From JBBTTE01 sp038064375 (GTDB lineage Bacteria > Patescibacteriota > Saccharimonadia > Saccharimonadales > UBA4665), in NCBI GenBank assembly GCA_038064375.1, contig JBBTTF010000001.1, positions 1 through 64,000 of the forward strand: DNA of 64,000 bases. Direction: 5' to 3'. Under the pieces are notes generated by a model. It had not been told where the DNA came from, did no database searches, and saw only the letters and a list, made by a program, of their open reading frames with translations. Both the position numbers and the translations under genes were made by a program. This document shows, in pieces, positions 23,675 to 31,401 of the stretch (position 1 is its first letter; each line of letters begins with the position of its first letter).

Positions 23675-25304
23675 CCCGACTGGGGTCAGCATTAGTGCTG
23701 TGGCGAACTCCACCGGTGTTAACGGTAGCCTTCTCAGTTACATCAAACTTCGATAAATACCGCTTGAACATCAGTCGAGTCTGGGAGTTAAAGGCCGCCA
23801 AAGAGCCGTAAGCCAAGCTTGTAACAGGGAGAAAGATCCACTGAGTCAACATAAAGATCGAACGGTGCCGACGATAACGAGCTGGACGCGGCGGCAAAGT
23901 CACCAGGCAGACGTAGACCGTGGCTAGAAGGGCCAAGATGCCGATACGCTGCACCTTACTGACGATCAATGGCAGCTCGTTGGCAGCTAGATTCTGAGGG
24001 TGTAACAGAGGTGGAATAAAGGCCGCAAAGTAGATCAGTAGCGGTCCTGTAGCCCAAGTGACGTGCCCTTCTATACTTCGTAGCAATTTGGCCAGAACAT
24101 CGAGCTTGGGGGCCGTGTTACGTTGCCAGAACCCCTTATCAGCGATGTAAGCAATGTCTGATGCACCATAAGTCCAGCGTCGCAACTGAACAAATTGAGC
24201 TTTCATAGTTCGCAAATATCCATCCGCCAAAACAGCGTCTTGATAGATAGGAATGCTCAGCGGGTAGACTCGATAATCACCGTCGTAACAGAAGTAAGAT
24301 CGCCAGAAGTGATGGCCATCTTCAACAATAGTGCGAACACTCCAGAAGTCCATCTCGATCAGCGCCTGCATGCTCTGAGCGTGAGCCGAGAAGTTCCGCG
24401 CCAGATGTGGACGCTGAGTATTTACTATGTAAAACAGGTTGTTACCAGTAGCAATCACCCGCATCAGCGTCGGCGCATCCCAGATGTTATTGGTGAACAT
24501 CGGCAATGGCTGATAAGAAGCTCTCAAAGGATTAGGAACGACGCAGAACAGATAGCTAAGCGCCGCAAAATAGTGTTTGTCAGGACGGTTGTCGGCGTCC
24601 AAGGTAGTGACAATCACGTTAACAGGGTCAATCTTCTCGCCAGCGAGATACTTCTGCAAAGCACGGCCAGCGTACGTGATATTGCCGCCCTTACCGATGA
24701 CTTCGCCCTCAATGTTGGCGGGATGCTTGACGGCCATGGCGTGCCCAAACTTGTCTCCATACAAATCAATCAGCTGCTTCACCCGATCTTCAGATTCCTT
24801 ACCTGCCCGCCCTTCATAGGCGACAACCAGCAACATCTTCTTAGGGTCATAATCAGCATCCAAAAGCGCCTGAATCGTTGGCTCTAACACCTCTCGGCTC
24901 TCGTTTACAGTGGCGATAATGACGGCGTGCAGTAGTTGGCTAGGCTTAATATCGTGCGAGCGAAAATCCAAGCGCTTGAGGTTCTCATAGTGCCAGCGCG
25001 GTCGTGTGATTGAGGCTCCGACTACTTCGCCAGCCTCTAGATCTGCTGCTAGACCATTCCAATCGAGCTTCATGTAGCGCTTCATAGTTCGATAACCTGC
25101 TATAGCTCGAGCCGCGTAGGCCAACGACCGAACAAAGAAAATTAACAGATAAAAAAGTATAAAGAACACCGCAACGGTGACATTGATAAAGCTCAGAATC
25201 AGCGGCGTAAACAGCAGCGTCCAGCTCAAAGCACCGGGTAGAATCTCAAAGAAGCGATAGTGACCCTTGCGGTCCTTCTCAAACGGAATTTCCAGATTTT
25301 TCAT
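23622..25304 (-). CDS. membrane family-2 glycosyltransferase (cellulose-synthase-like)
   Basis: Two N-terminal membrane helices (about 25-62) precede a cytoplasmic GT-A domain with TTLDADNR (DAD at 236-238), the catalytic VEDGH (E328-D329) and QLRRW (373-377). This D,D,D,QxxRW set marks processive glycosyltransferases such as cellulose or hyaluronan synthases. Four or so helices follow (about 410-515). The basic tail of about 50 residues lies where the gene overlaps nrdR. It probably makes an exported polysaccharide; the sugar is unknown. The next upstream gene, 25312-25677, encodes a small membrane protein and is probably cotranscribed. Confidence 0.85.
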   Translation of the reverse strand: MKNLEIPFEKDRKGHYRFFEILPGALSWTLLFTPLILSFINVTVAVFFILFYLLIFFVRSLAYAARAIAGYRTMKRYMKLDWNGLAADLEAGEVVGASITRPRWHYENLKRLDFRSHDIKPSQLLHAVIIATVNESREVLEPTIQALLDADYDPKKMLLVVAYEGRAGKESEDRVKQLIDLYGDKFGHAMAVKHPANIEGEVIGKGGNITYAGRALQKYLAGEKIDPVNVIVTTLDADNRPDKHYFAALSYLFCVVPNPLRASYQPLPMFTNNIWDAPTLMRVIATGNNLFYIVNTQRPHLARNFSAHAQSMQALIEMDFWSVRTIVEDGHHFWRSYFCYDGDYRVYPLSIPIYQDAVLADGYLRTMKAQFVQLRRWTYGASDIAYIADKGFWQRNTAPKLDVLAKLLRSIEGHVTWATGPLLIYFAAFIPPLLHPQNLAANELPLIVSKVQRIGILALLATVYVCLVTLPPRPARYRRHRSIFMLTQWIFLPVTSLAYGSLAAFNSQTRLMFKRYLSKFDVTEKATVNTGGVRHSTNADPSRVKRGRLSNVRWRRRRSG

Positions 25305-25311
25305 GACCGGC

Positions 25312-25677
25312 CTAGCGCAGTGTTAGTAGTGAGTTACTGATGATAATCATTAGTGTCAGCAGCAAAATACCGAGGGCCAAAATAGCTAGGGCTAACTGAC
25401 GATGCACCTTGTAAGCCCGCAGACTCAAGACAGTGTGAACACCCAGCACTATTAGCGCAAAGGCCACAAAGCTCAGAAGTTCAATCAAATCACCATTGGT
25501 GAATCTATTAACCGCCAAGGTGTTAGAACAATCACGACATTGCACGATGTAGCCATTGCTATGGCCAGTGCTCAAGCTAATCAGCACAAAAAGGCTGCCA
25601 CCAATCGCCAAAAAGATGTTGACGCTGAGCAACAGCATAACCAAATGATCGTGAAAATACTTCTTTGAGATTGCCAT
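25312..25677 (-). CDS. small three-helix membrane protein
   Basis: This 121-residue protein has hydrophobic segments near 11-35, 62-85 and 93-117. An extracytoplasmic loop between the first two contains a CRDC motif that could form a disulfide or bind metal. No family is recognised. It lies 7 bases upstream of the glycosyltransferase on the same strand, suggesting a partner role in polysaccharide export; this is inference from position. Confidence 0.7.
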   Translation of the reverse strand: MAISKKYFHDHLVMLLLSVNIFLAIGGSLFVLISLSTGHSNGYIVQCRDCSNTLAVNRFTNGDLIELLSFVAFALIVLGVHTVLSLRAYKVHRQLALAILALGILLLTLMIIISNSLLTLR

Positions 25678-25702
25678 GGATTAGAGACTATTGTACCACC
25701 TC

Positions 25703-25777
25703 TGGTGCGGATAGAGAGAATCGAACTCTCCTCTCAACCTTGGGAAGGTTGCATATTAGCCACTATACGATACCCGC
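25703..25777 (-). tRNA. tRNA-Gly (anticodon CCC)
   Basis: GCGGGTA pairs with TATCCGC (one G-T pair), then A and an encoded CCA. CAACC/GGTTG encloses TTCCCAA, giving CCC. The T loop is TCGATTC. Length is 75 bases. Confidence 0.95.
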
Positions 25778-25802
25778 CTACCTGCCGCTGTGCCGAACTA
25801 GT

Positions 25803-25878
25803 TGGAGCCACCTAGCAGGATCGAACTGCTGACCTACACGTTACGAATGTGTCGCTCTACCAACTGAGCTAAGGTGGC
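25803..25878 (-). tRNA. tRNA-Thr (anticodon CGT)
   Basis: GCCACCT pairs with AGGTGGC, then T and an encoded CCA. ACACA/CGTGT encloses TTCGTAA, giving CGT. The D arm is GCTCAGTTGGTAGAGC. It lies 25 bases upstream of tRNA-Gly on the same strand and is probably cotranscribed. Confidence 0.95.
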
Positions 25879-25913
25879 ATATGCCAAATCACCCAGTATT
25901 ATATCAGCCTCAA

Positions 25914-26747
25914 TTAGGTGGCGGTGATGGCACCACTGGCGAGTAGGACTACCAGTAGCAAGCCGAGGCCGATTCGATAGATTATAAAGACACCGAAACT
26001 GTGCTTACTTACAAACCTTAGTAGCCATGCAACAGAGGCGTAGGCCACAAAGAAGCTGACAATTGTGGCTATAATTGTGGCCGTCCAGCCGACACCTTGA
26101 CTGATGTGAGCACCCTTAGTGACAACCTCGAACAAGCCGGCAGCCATAAGGGCAGGAATCGACAAAAAGAATGATAAACGCGTCACCGCTACTCTGTCCA
26201 AACCTCTAAAAAGACCAGTTGAGATAGTTGCGCCCGACCTAGAGACACCGGGCACTAATGCCAGACACTGGGCCAAACCAATTATCAAAGTATCGCGCCA
26301 TGTGACTGCCTCTTCGTGACGGTTCTGCTTGGCCGTCTTATCGGCTATCCACATCACGACGCTCCAGAGTATCAAGGCAATGCTGACTAGCCAGAGGCTG
26401 CGCAAATTGTTCTCGATTTGATGCCTGAACAACAAACCGACTACAGCGATCGGAATCGAACCAACAATTACTGCCCAGCCAAACTTATAATCAGATTTGC
26501 GACGACTCTTGTCGAAGAGTCCGTTAAGCCAACCGATGAGAATTCGCCAAATATCTTGTCTAAAGTAAACCAAGGTCGCCAACACTGCGCCAATCTGAAT
26601 AATTGCCGTGAAGGCCACAATATCTGGATCGCTAATCGAATATCCAAACAGCTTTTCGGCAATTGTCAGGTGAGCCGTACTAGATATAGGCAAGAACTCA
26701 GTCACGCCCTCGATGACGCCCATGATAACCGCTTGAATTATATCCAT
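25914..26747 (-). CDS. uppP: undecaprenyl-diphosphatase
   Basis: UppP (BacA) recycles undecaprenyl pyrophosphate to the lipid carrier used for peptidoglycan and polysaccharide. GVIEGVTEFLPISSTAHL lies at residues 10-27 and LVPGVSRSGATISTGLFRG near 165-183; both conserved catalytic blocks are intact. It has about eight hydrophobic segments and 277 residues. No ribosome site is visible before ATG 26747, and the upstream leader contains a long inverted repeat, listed separately. Confidence 0.94.
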   Translation of the reverse strand: MDIIQAVIMGVIEGVTEFLPISSTAHLTIAEKLFGYSISDPDIVAFTAIIQIGAVLATLVYFRQDIWRILIGWLNGLFDKSRRKSDYKFGWAVIVGSIPIAVVGLLFRHQIENNLRSLWLVSIALILWSVVMWIADKTAKQNRHEEAVTWRDTLIIGLAQCLALVPGVSRSGATISTGLFRGLDRVAVTRLSFFLSIPALMAAGLFEVVTKGAHISQGVGWTATIIATIVSFFVAYASVAWLLRFVSKHSFGVFIIYRIGLGLLLVVLLASGAITAT

Positions 26748-26767
26748 GTATAGATTTTAGCAGCTTT

Positions 26768-26848
26768 TTCAATGCTCCCTTGTTGGTAGTGTTGTTAGTG
26801 CTTTTTGCCAGGGGCGTATAGCTCGTCAATTCTTGGCGGAGCATTGAA
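26768..26848. repeat. long inverted repeat in the uppP leader
   Basis: TTCAATGCTCC (26768-26778) is perfectly complementary to GGAGCATTGAA (26838-26848). On the minus strand the outer pair GCAGCT/AGCTGC extends this structure. A competing local hairpin uses AGCTCG/CGAGCT with GGAG/CTCC inside it. The two folds share bases, so only one can form at a time. The element ends about 20 bases before the uppP ATG. Confidence 0.6.
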
Positions 26849-26874
26849 TCGGACTCCCGAGCTGCAATCCCTTT

Positions 26875-27327
26875 TTAAACTGATTGTCCAATTTCAATTA
26901 ACTTTTCGATGGCTTCTCTGCTCTGTAGATGTGACAAATCTATCCCATTTGCCGAAGCGCTCATTAAACCTAGTATTATATTTTTAGCTAAGTGAGCATC
27001 TTTAGACATAAGCGAATGTAACGGGGGTGGATTTTTATCCATTCCCTTTACTTCAATCCGTAAGGTAGATAAAAATAAAACTGAATCTACCGAAATATGA
27101 TTTAGCCTTTGGATCGGAATAGAAACAGTCTGACTTGAACCAAAAAAATTACTATAAATAATATCAACTTTGTTGAAATCTATAATTAGAGTGTTTGGAA
27201 ACAAATCAAATGGGAAAACGGTCTTACACCTCAAAAGTACGTTTACCGCTCTTTTGTGCAACGTATCTAATTGTGTAAGCGCATCGGCTTGATGCTTTTG
27301 ATAATGTGCGTTTTCCTCTTGGTCCAT
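26875..27327 (-). CDS. hypothetical protein with possible PH-like domain
   Basis: I do not recognise this 150-residue protein. The middle (about 45-95) is beta-rich: TLIIDFNKVDIIYSN, QTVSIPIQRLNHISVD, and a strand ending in EVKG. This is the rhythm of bacterial PH-like domains in which a strand pair precedes an I-P-x-x-x-I turn. A helical tail follows. There is no signal peptide. A TATACT -10 box lies about 9 bases before the ATG. Function is unknown. Confidence 0.6.
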   Translation of the reverse strand: MDQEENAHYQKHQADALTQLDTLHKRAVNVLLRCKTVFPFDLFPNTLIIDFNKVDIIYSNFFGSSQTVSIPIQRLNHISVDSVLFLSTLRIEVKGMDKNPPPLHSLMSKDAHLAKNIILGLMSASANGIDLSHLQSREAIEKLIEIGQSV

Positions 27328-27389
27328 GATACATCTAGTATAAACGAAGGAGGCTAATCAGGCGCTAACTTTGGTTACTTAGCGCTGTT

Positions 27390-27860
27390 TTAGCGTCTCG
27401 TAGCTAACTTACCGAGCACTCTGCTGAAACGTCCTTTTTGCTGAACTTCCCTTTCGGGTAATTTTGTGGCTATGTGCTTTGCGTCACTCTCGACTCTTTT
27501 GATCTCCGACGCCGTAGTATATGTAGTGCTGGCATCGCCGGCGACTTCCATTTTACTGCTTCTTGTAACCGTGTCAGCTCCTTCTTGCCAACTACTAGTG
27601 ATCACTCCTCTATCATGTGATTGGCTGAAAAAACTAGTTACCTCGTAGCTTCTAGACCCGTCGGGCCCAGTCGTCTCTGCAAGTGAGTCACCTAGGAATG
27701 AACTTACTTCTGCTATTCTTGTCTGACTACCATCTTCTAAGGTCTGCGTAGGAACTCCTTGAGCATCAATAACGTCTTTTACTACAGCTGATAGGTCTGC
27801 AACTGCCTGCTGTTCTGGTGAAATAGTCGCTTGTTCTGGTTTTGGTATTTCTGATGTCAT
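27390..27860 (-). CDS. lineage-specific protein, MTSEIP-type N-terminus
   Basis: This 156-residue protein starts MTSEIPKPEQ, strikingly close to MTNEIPSPEN of the gene at 60972-61403. After the Pro/Glu/Gln tail comes a region of alternating Ser/Thr and acidic residues with strand-like repeats (TRIAEVSSFLGDS, YEVTSFFSQS) and a basic C-terminus (KGRFSRVLGKLATRR). No family is recognised. ATG 27860 was chosen because it is 7 bases from the -10 box; the upstream alternative would lie inside the promoter. It starts directly downstream of tRNA-Asp. Confidence 0.65.
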   Translation of the reverse strand: MTSEIPKPEQATISPEQQAVADLSAVVKDVIDAQGVPTQTLEDGSQTRIAEVSSFLGDSLAETTGPDGSRSYEVTSFFSQSHDRGVITSSWQEGADTVTRSSKMEVAGDASTTYTTASEIKRVESDAKHIATKLPEREVQQKGRFSRVLGKLATRR

Positions 27861-27867
27861 AAAAAAA

Positions 27868-27896
27868 ATACTATCACAAAGATAGTATTTTGTCAA
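27868..27896 (-). promoter_or_regulatory. promoter TTGACA-N17-TAGTAT with internal dyad
   Basis: TTGACA (27891-27896) and TAGTAT (27868-27873) are 17 bases apart. The spacer and -10 box include the dyad AATACTATC/GATAGTATT, which could be an operator. The ATG follows after 7 T residues. The -35 box is 6 bases from the tRNA-Asp CCA end. Confidence 0.85.
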
Positions 27897-27902
27897 TATT
27901 CA

Positions 27903-27979
27903 TGGCGGGCCCGACCGGATTTGAACCGGCGATCTCCTCCGTGACAGGGAGGCGTGATAGACCACTTCACTACGAGCCC
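27903..27979 (-). tRNA. tRNA-Asp (anticodon GTC)
   Basis: GGGCTCG pairs with CGGGCCC (one G-T pair), then G and an encoded CCA. CCTCC/GGAGG encloses CTGTCAC, giving GTC. The T arm is GCCGG-TTCAAAT-CCGGT. Length is 77 bases. Confidence 0.95.
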
Positions 27980-28034
27980 ATAAGGGGTAATCATAGCAAT
28001 TGTTTGGGCAAAAAGCAAACCCTAAGAGCCCTGA

Positions 28035-29204
28035 TTACAGGCTAATGTAGTAGCGAGGCGCCTCTTTGGCCTGCAACGGCTTGGTGTAATCTGTGATTGG
28101 CTTAAAGTTGAACTGTATGTGAGCGGCTCGAACGCTGCCAGCTGCAGCTTCAATAACTTTGACGATTTCTAGGCTATAACCGGAGTTAAGAATGTCTGAT
28201 ACCTCGTTAGGCTTGAGTTTGAAAACTGCGTTTGTGACTATTGGCGGTATCTCTCGGTCATTAACAGTGAGAGCGTTGGGGTATTGGCCACCGTTTGGAG
28301 CTGTCAGAGGGTCTTGTGAGACCGCTTTTGCTGTGGCCGCAAAGTCTGCCCCGCCCTTAAGCTGACTCAGTGCGGTTTTGGCCTTGGTGTTGGTAGCAGT
28401 GTCTAGCTTGGCGACGACGGCTTGAGCTAGTAGTTGCTGCTTGAGCTCGCGCTTGAAGTCTGATTCGTTCCAACCCCAGAACTCGTTAAGAACTTCTCTA
28501 AAGACGCGATCATTACTGCCCAGTCGGTTCTGGCTCTTGACCAAAACAAGCTGGTTCTTGACTACTTGATCGCTGACGCTGACGTCATTCTCGTTTGCTA
28601 GCTGTTTGACGTAAGCATCTTGAGTAACCTTGGCCAGAGCTTGCTTGCTGAGACGATCCAGCTGAGTCTTTCCGTCCTTGGTTGAGAAGTTTGCCTGTTG
28701 CTGGGTCTGGTAATAATGCATGTTGCGGCGCAGTTCGAACAGATAAGATTCGTAGCTTACCCAGTTGCTGCCAACTTTGGCGACTGGGAATGGCACGATT
28801 CGCGTGACGTCATATACAAAGGCCGATGTGCTGTTGAATTTGTACAGTGCCAAGCCACAGTAAACAAAAAAGATCACCAAAACGGCGACTAAAATACCGA
28901 TGGTTATGCGGATAATGCGGTGCTTGGAGTGTTGCAGAGGATAAATGTACTTGCGGGCGCTGCTCAAGACCTCTTCTCGGTGATCAGATACCGTGTCGTT
29001 GGTGATCCTTGGCACGTTGCTGAGCGCATCACTAACCTTCTCCTCGGTGGTCTTGGCGCGCTTAATCGGCAGCTTGCTGACGCCTTTTGACGCCAGAGCA
29101 CCAGCGCCCTTAATTGGCCGCTTAATAACGGGGTGGAGCTTGGGTGCCTTTAATTTAGGTTTCTTCGGTTTCTTCATTAAGTCGCTTTGCTTTTTGGAGG
29201 TCAT
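28035..29204 (-). CDS. membrane-anchored parvulin-type foldase (SurA/PrsA-like)
   Basis: A very basic Lys/Pro-rich cytoplasmic region (residues 1-95) is followed by one membrane helix (about 98-122). The extracytoplasmic part has a SurA-N-like helical segment (about 150-265: YLFELRRNMHYY, LAKVTQDAYVKQLAN) and a PpiC-type parvulin domain (about 275-375: GGADFAATAKAVSQDP, NGGQYP, PPIVTNAVFKLKPNEVSDIL). It should help fold exported proteins, possibly pilus and surface proteins. The start overlaps the upstream PH-domain gene by 50 bases; ATG 29177 is an alternative. Confidence 0.82.
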   Translation of the reverse strand: MTSKKQSDLMKKPKKPKLKAPKLHPVIKRPIKGAGALASKGVSKLPIKRAKTTEEKVSDALSNVPRITNDTVSDHREEVLSSARKYIYPLQHSKHRIIRITIGILVAVLVIFFVYCGLALYKFNSTSAFVYDVTRIVPFPVAKVGSNWVSYESYLFELRRNMHYYQTQQQANFSTKDGKTQLDRLSKQALAKVTQDAYVKQLANENDVSVSDQVVKNQLVLVKSQNRLGSNDRVFREVLNEFWGWNESDFKRELKQQLLAQAVVAKLDTATNTKAKTALSQLKGGADFAATAKAVSQDPLTAPNGGQYPNALTVNDREIPPIVTNAVFKLKPNEVSDILNSGYSLEIVKVIEAAAGSVRAAHIQFNFKPITDYTKPLQAKEAPRYYISL

Positions 29205-29748
29205 CAGGGTAGCTGTCAGTAGTATTTACCCCCTCCTCGCGCAGAATTCCGATAAGCTTCTTCTGTATCCGCGATGGATGATGTACATCGCGAATTGTCA
29301 GATCACCTACGTAAGTCTGCATTACTATTGTACCAAATCCTAGGAGCGTTTCTTGCAGACCACTAACTTCATAGTTGATAGATTGAATCTGAACCAAACC
29401 CAAATCAGCCACCGAACGATGAAACAAGCCCTTTTGCTTAATCTGTATAAACCGCTGGTCAGTGGTAATAAATACGCTAAAGTGCCAGCCAATCCAACTA
29501 GGTATAAATATAAGAAGTCCGAGAAGACAGCCTAGAGCCAACCCTCCAAAGAAGATACTAAAGCCTAAATTAGGGTTGATTGCGGCCGGAATCACTCCCA
29601 GTAGCGGCCCAAGCATGCCTAGTACTAGACCTTTGCGCATGACAATTGGATGACGGCGAAAAACAAATAGAACTTCTTCGTCATCAAACTGATCTTTGAA
29701 GTACTTAACCGGTTTTTGTTTGTTGTTGGTGTTGGCTTGTTCAACCAT
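29155..29748 (-). CDS. PH-domain (bPH2) membrane protein
   Basis: This 197-residue protein has two adjacent membrane helices (about 40-60 and 63-85). They are followed by a domain with FITTDQRFIQIKQKGLFHRSVADLGLVQIQSINYE, typical of the YdbS/YdbT-type bacterial PH domain that begins right after a helix pair. Its role is unknown; such proteins are widespread in Gram-positives. It overlaps the foldase start, indicating translational coupling. Confidence 0.8.
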   Translation of the reverse strand: MVEQANTNNKQKPVKYFKDQFDDEEVLFVFRRHPIVMRKGLVLGMLGPLLGVIPAAINPNLGFSIFFGGLALGCLLGLLIFIPSWIGWHFSVFITTDQRFIQIKQKGLFHRSVADLGLVQIQSINYEVSGLQETLLGFGTIVMQTYVGDLTIRDVHHPSRIQKKLIGILREEGVNTTDSYPDDLQKAKRLNEETEET

Positions 29749-29795
29749 AAGGATATTGTATCACTTGGATGTCTTCTACGGTGTTTTGAGCTTAC

Positions 29796-29870
29796 TGGTA
29801 CCCCTGCCGCGACTCGAACGCAGATCTACTCCTTAGGACGGAGGTATTCTATCCATTGAACTACAGAGGC
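29796..29870 (-). tRNA. tRNA-Arg (anticodon CCT)
   Basis: GCCTCTG pairs with CAGGGGT (G-T pairs at two positions), then A and an encoded CCA. The loop GTCCTAA gives CCT. The anticodon stem has a C-T mismatch at its outer pair, and loop position 32 is G, which is unusual. Length is 75 bases. Confidence 0.9.
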
Positions 29871-29908
29871 GTGCTTTGATTGTATCAGTTGCTGCTGCTT
29901 GTTGACCG

Positions 29909-30373
29909 CTAATTGCGCTCGAAGTCTTCGTAGATGTGAATGTATTCGGACTTGTCGTAGGCGAACAATTCTTCTGACTTAAAGAAGTTGCTAACCTCGG
30001 CTTCGCCGCTTTTCTTGGAATCTGAGGCATGAATTAGGTTGCGGCCAGTGCCGATAGCTAGATCGCCTCTTATTGAGCCCGGAGCTGCCTCACGTGGGTT
30101 GGTTGAGCCAACAATGTTCCTTACAGACTCTACGCACTGGTAGCCTTCCCATGCCATTAACACCACTGGCGAACTCTTCATGAACTCTTCTAGGCCAGTG
30201 TAGAATGACTTTTCGACGTGCTCAGCATAGTGAGTCCTTAGAACGGCTTCGTCTAGACTGGTCATTTTGATGCCAATTAGCTTGAGGCCTTTGCTCTCCA
30301 AGCGTTGAACTATTTCACCGATAAGTCCGCGTTGTACGGCGTCTGGCTTGGCAATGATCAGGGTTCTTTCCAC
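29909..30373 (-). CDS. ndk: nucleoside diphosphate kinase
   Basis: Ndk balances nucleoside triphosphates through a phosphohistidine. RTLIIAKPDAVQRGLIG is at the start, and RNLIHASDS carries the phosphorylated H115. The 154-residue length is normal for the family. The start codon is GTG. A TACAAT box lies about 30 bases upstream, divergent from the recombinase gene. Confidence 0.95.
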   Translation of the reverse strand: MERTLIIAKPDAVQRGLIGEIVQRLESKGLKLIGIKMTSLDEAVLRTHYAEHVEKSFYTGLEEFMKSSPVVLMAWEGYQCVESVRNIVGSTNPREAAPGSIRGDLAIGTGRNLIHASDSKKSGEAEVSNFFKSEELFAYDKSEYIHIYEDFERN

Positions 30374-30450
30374 GTCGGTTTTGTCCTTGTTTAATTACCT
30401 CTATTGTAACAGATCAGCCTGACATCATAAATTTATGGTGCGCTGGGTGG

Positions 30451-30459
30451 TGCTACAAT
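30451..30459 (+). promoter_or_regulatory. extended -10 promoter of the Xer gene
   Basis: TGCTACAAT carries the extended TGN motif, and the -10 hexamer ends 6 bases before ATG 30466, so the mRNA should be leaderless. No -35 match is seen. Confidence 0.65.
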
Positions 30460-30465
30460 GAGCTC

Positions 30466-31386
30466 ATGCTATTTGCCAAGGCTAAAACAGACTTCCTCGA
30501 GTATCTAGAAATCGAACAAAACCGGTCGCAAAAGACTATCCAAAACTACGACCACTACCTGACGCGACTGATCGACTTTGCCGGCGACATAGAGATCAAA
30601 GACATCGACCCGGAGTTAATAAGAAAGTGGCGCCTGTGGCTCAACCGCCTCGGCACCAACACCTCGGACGAACTTGGTAAGACTACTCAAAACTACCATT
30701 TAATCGCACTGCGGAGCTTTTTGAAGTATTGTGCGAAGCGCGATATTTCTGCCCTAACCGCCGACAAGGTCGAGCTGGCGCGGACTAAGCGCAAACAAGT
30801 TACGTTCCTAAATGAGGAGGAGCTTGGGCGTTTATTTGCGCAGCCGGATCTAAACGAGATCGCCGGTGTGCGCGACCGTGCCATACTTGAGCTGCTATTT
30901 AGTTCGGGCCTGCGTGTTAGCGAGTTGGTTGGGCTTGATCGTGACCATATCAATCTGAAGCGCAAAGAGTTTATGGTGCGCGGTAAAGGCCAAAAAGACC
31001 GTCCGATATTCATCAGTCCGGAGGCTGCCAAGTGGGTTGAACATTATCTTAGTAAGCGCGAGGACAAGGCGAGACCATTATTTGTTCGATATAGCGGATC
31101 CAAGAAAGTTGACCTGTCTGGCAACTACACACGCCTAACTGCTCGCAGCGTTCAGCGCATAGTTGCCCGCAACGCCCTGCTAGCCGGAATCACCAAACAC
31201 GTTAGCCCGCACACTCTGAGACATTCTTTTGCTACAGACCTTTTAATGAACGGAGCCGACATAAGATCCGTCCAAGCCATGCTCGGCCACAGCAATATTG
31301 CCACTACTCAGATCTATACTCACGTGACCGATCCGCACTTAAAGGCGGTTCATGAGAAGTTCCATCGGCATGGGGATGAAGACTAA
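30466..31386 (+). CDS. xer: XerC/D-type tyrosine recombinase
   Basis: This recombinase probably resolves chromosome dimers at dif. The N-terminal SAM-like core-binding domain (about 1-100) precedes the catalytic domain with R150 (SSGLRVSEL), K174, H249 and R252 (HTLRHSFAT), H275 (LGHSNIATTQ) and nucleophile Y284. All catalytic residues are present in 306 residues. No second Xer is in the window, consistent with single-recombinase systems such as XerA/XerH. Nothing beside it suggests an integrative element. Confidence 0.92.
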   Translation: MLFAKAKTDFLEYLEIEQNRSQKTIQNYDHYLTRLIDFAGDIEIKDIDPELIRKWRLWLNRLGTNTSDELGKTTQNYHLIALRSFLKYCAKRDISALTADKVELARTKRKQVTFLNEEELGRLFAQPDLNEIAGVRDRAILELLFSSGLRVSELVGLDRDHINLKRKEFMVRGKGQKDRPIFISPEAAKWVEHYLSKREDKARPLFVRYSGSKKVDLSGNYTRLTARSVQRIVARNALLAGITKHVSPHTLRHSFATDLLMNGADIRSVQAMLGHSNIATTQIYTHVTDPHLKAVHEKFHRHGDED

Positions 31387-31401
31387 CGCCTGCGGGCAGC
31401 T

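Noticed and set aside
24195..24887. 230-codon open frame antisense to the glycosyltransferase
   Set aside because: It lies opposite the conserved DAD, ED and QLRRW motifs of a real family-2 glycosyltransferase and has no features of its own.
26800..26870. tRNA-like or degenerate tRNA sequence upstream of uppP
   Set aside because: The apparent T arm has a 10-base loop and no acceptor or anticodon stems can be built; the inverted-repeat leader explains the pairing better.
30466..31386. Xer-type recombinase as the integrase of a mobile element
   Set aside because: It has the size and motifs of chromosomal XerC/D, sits between ndk and the pilus genes, and no attachment repeats or phage genes are nearby.
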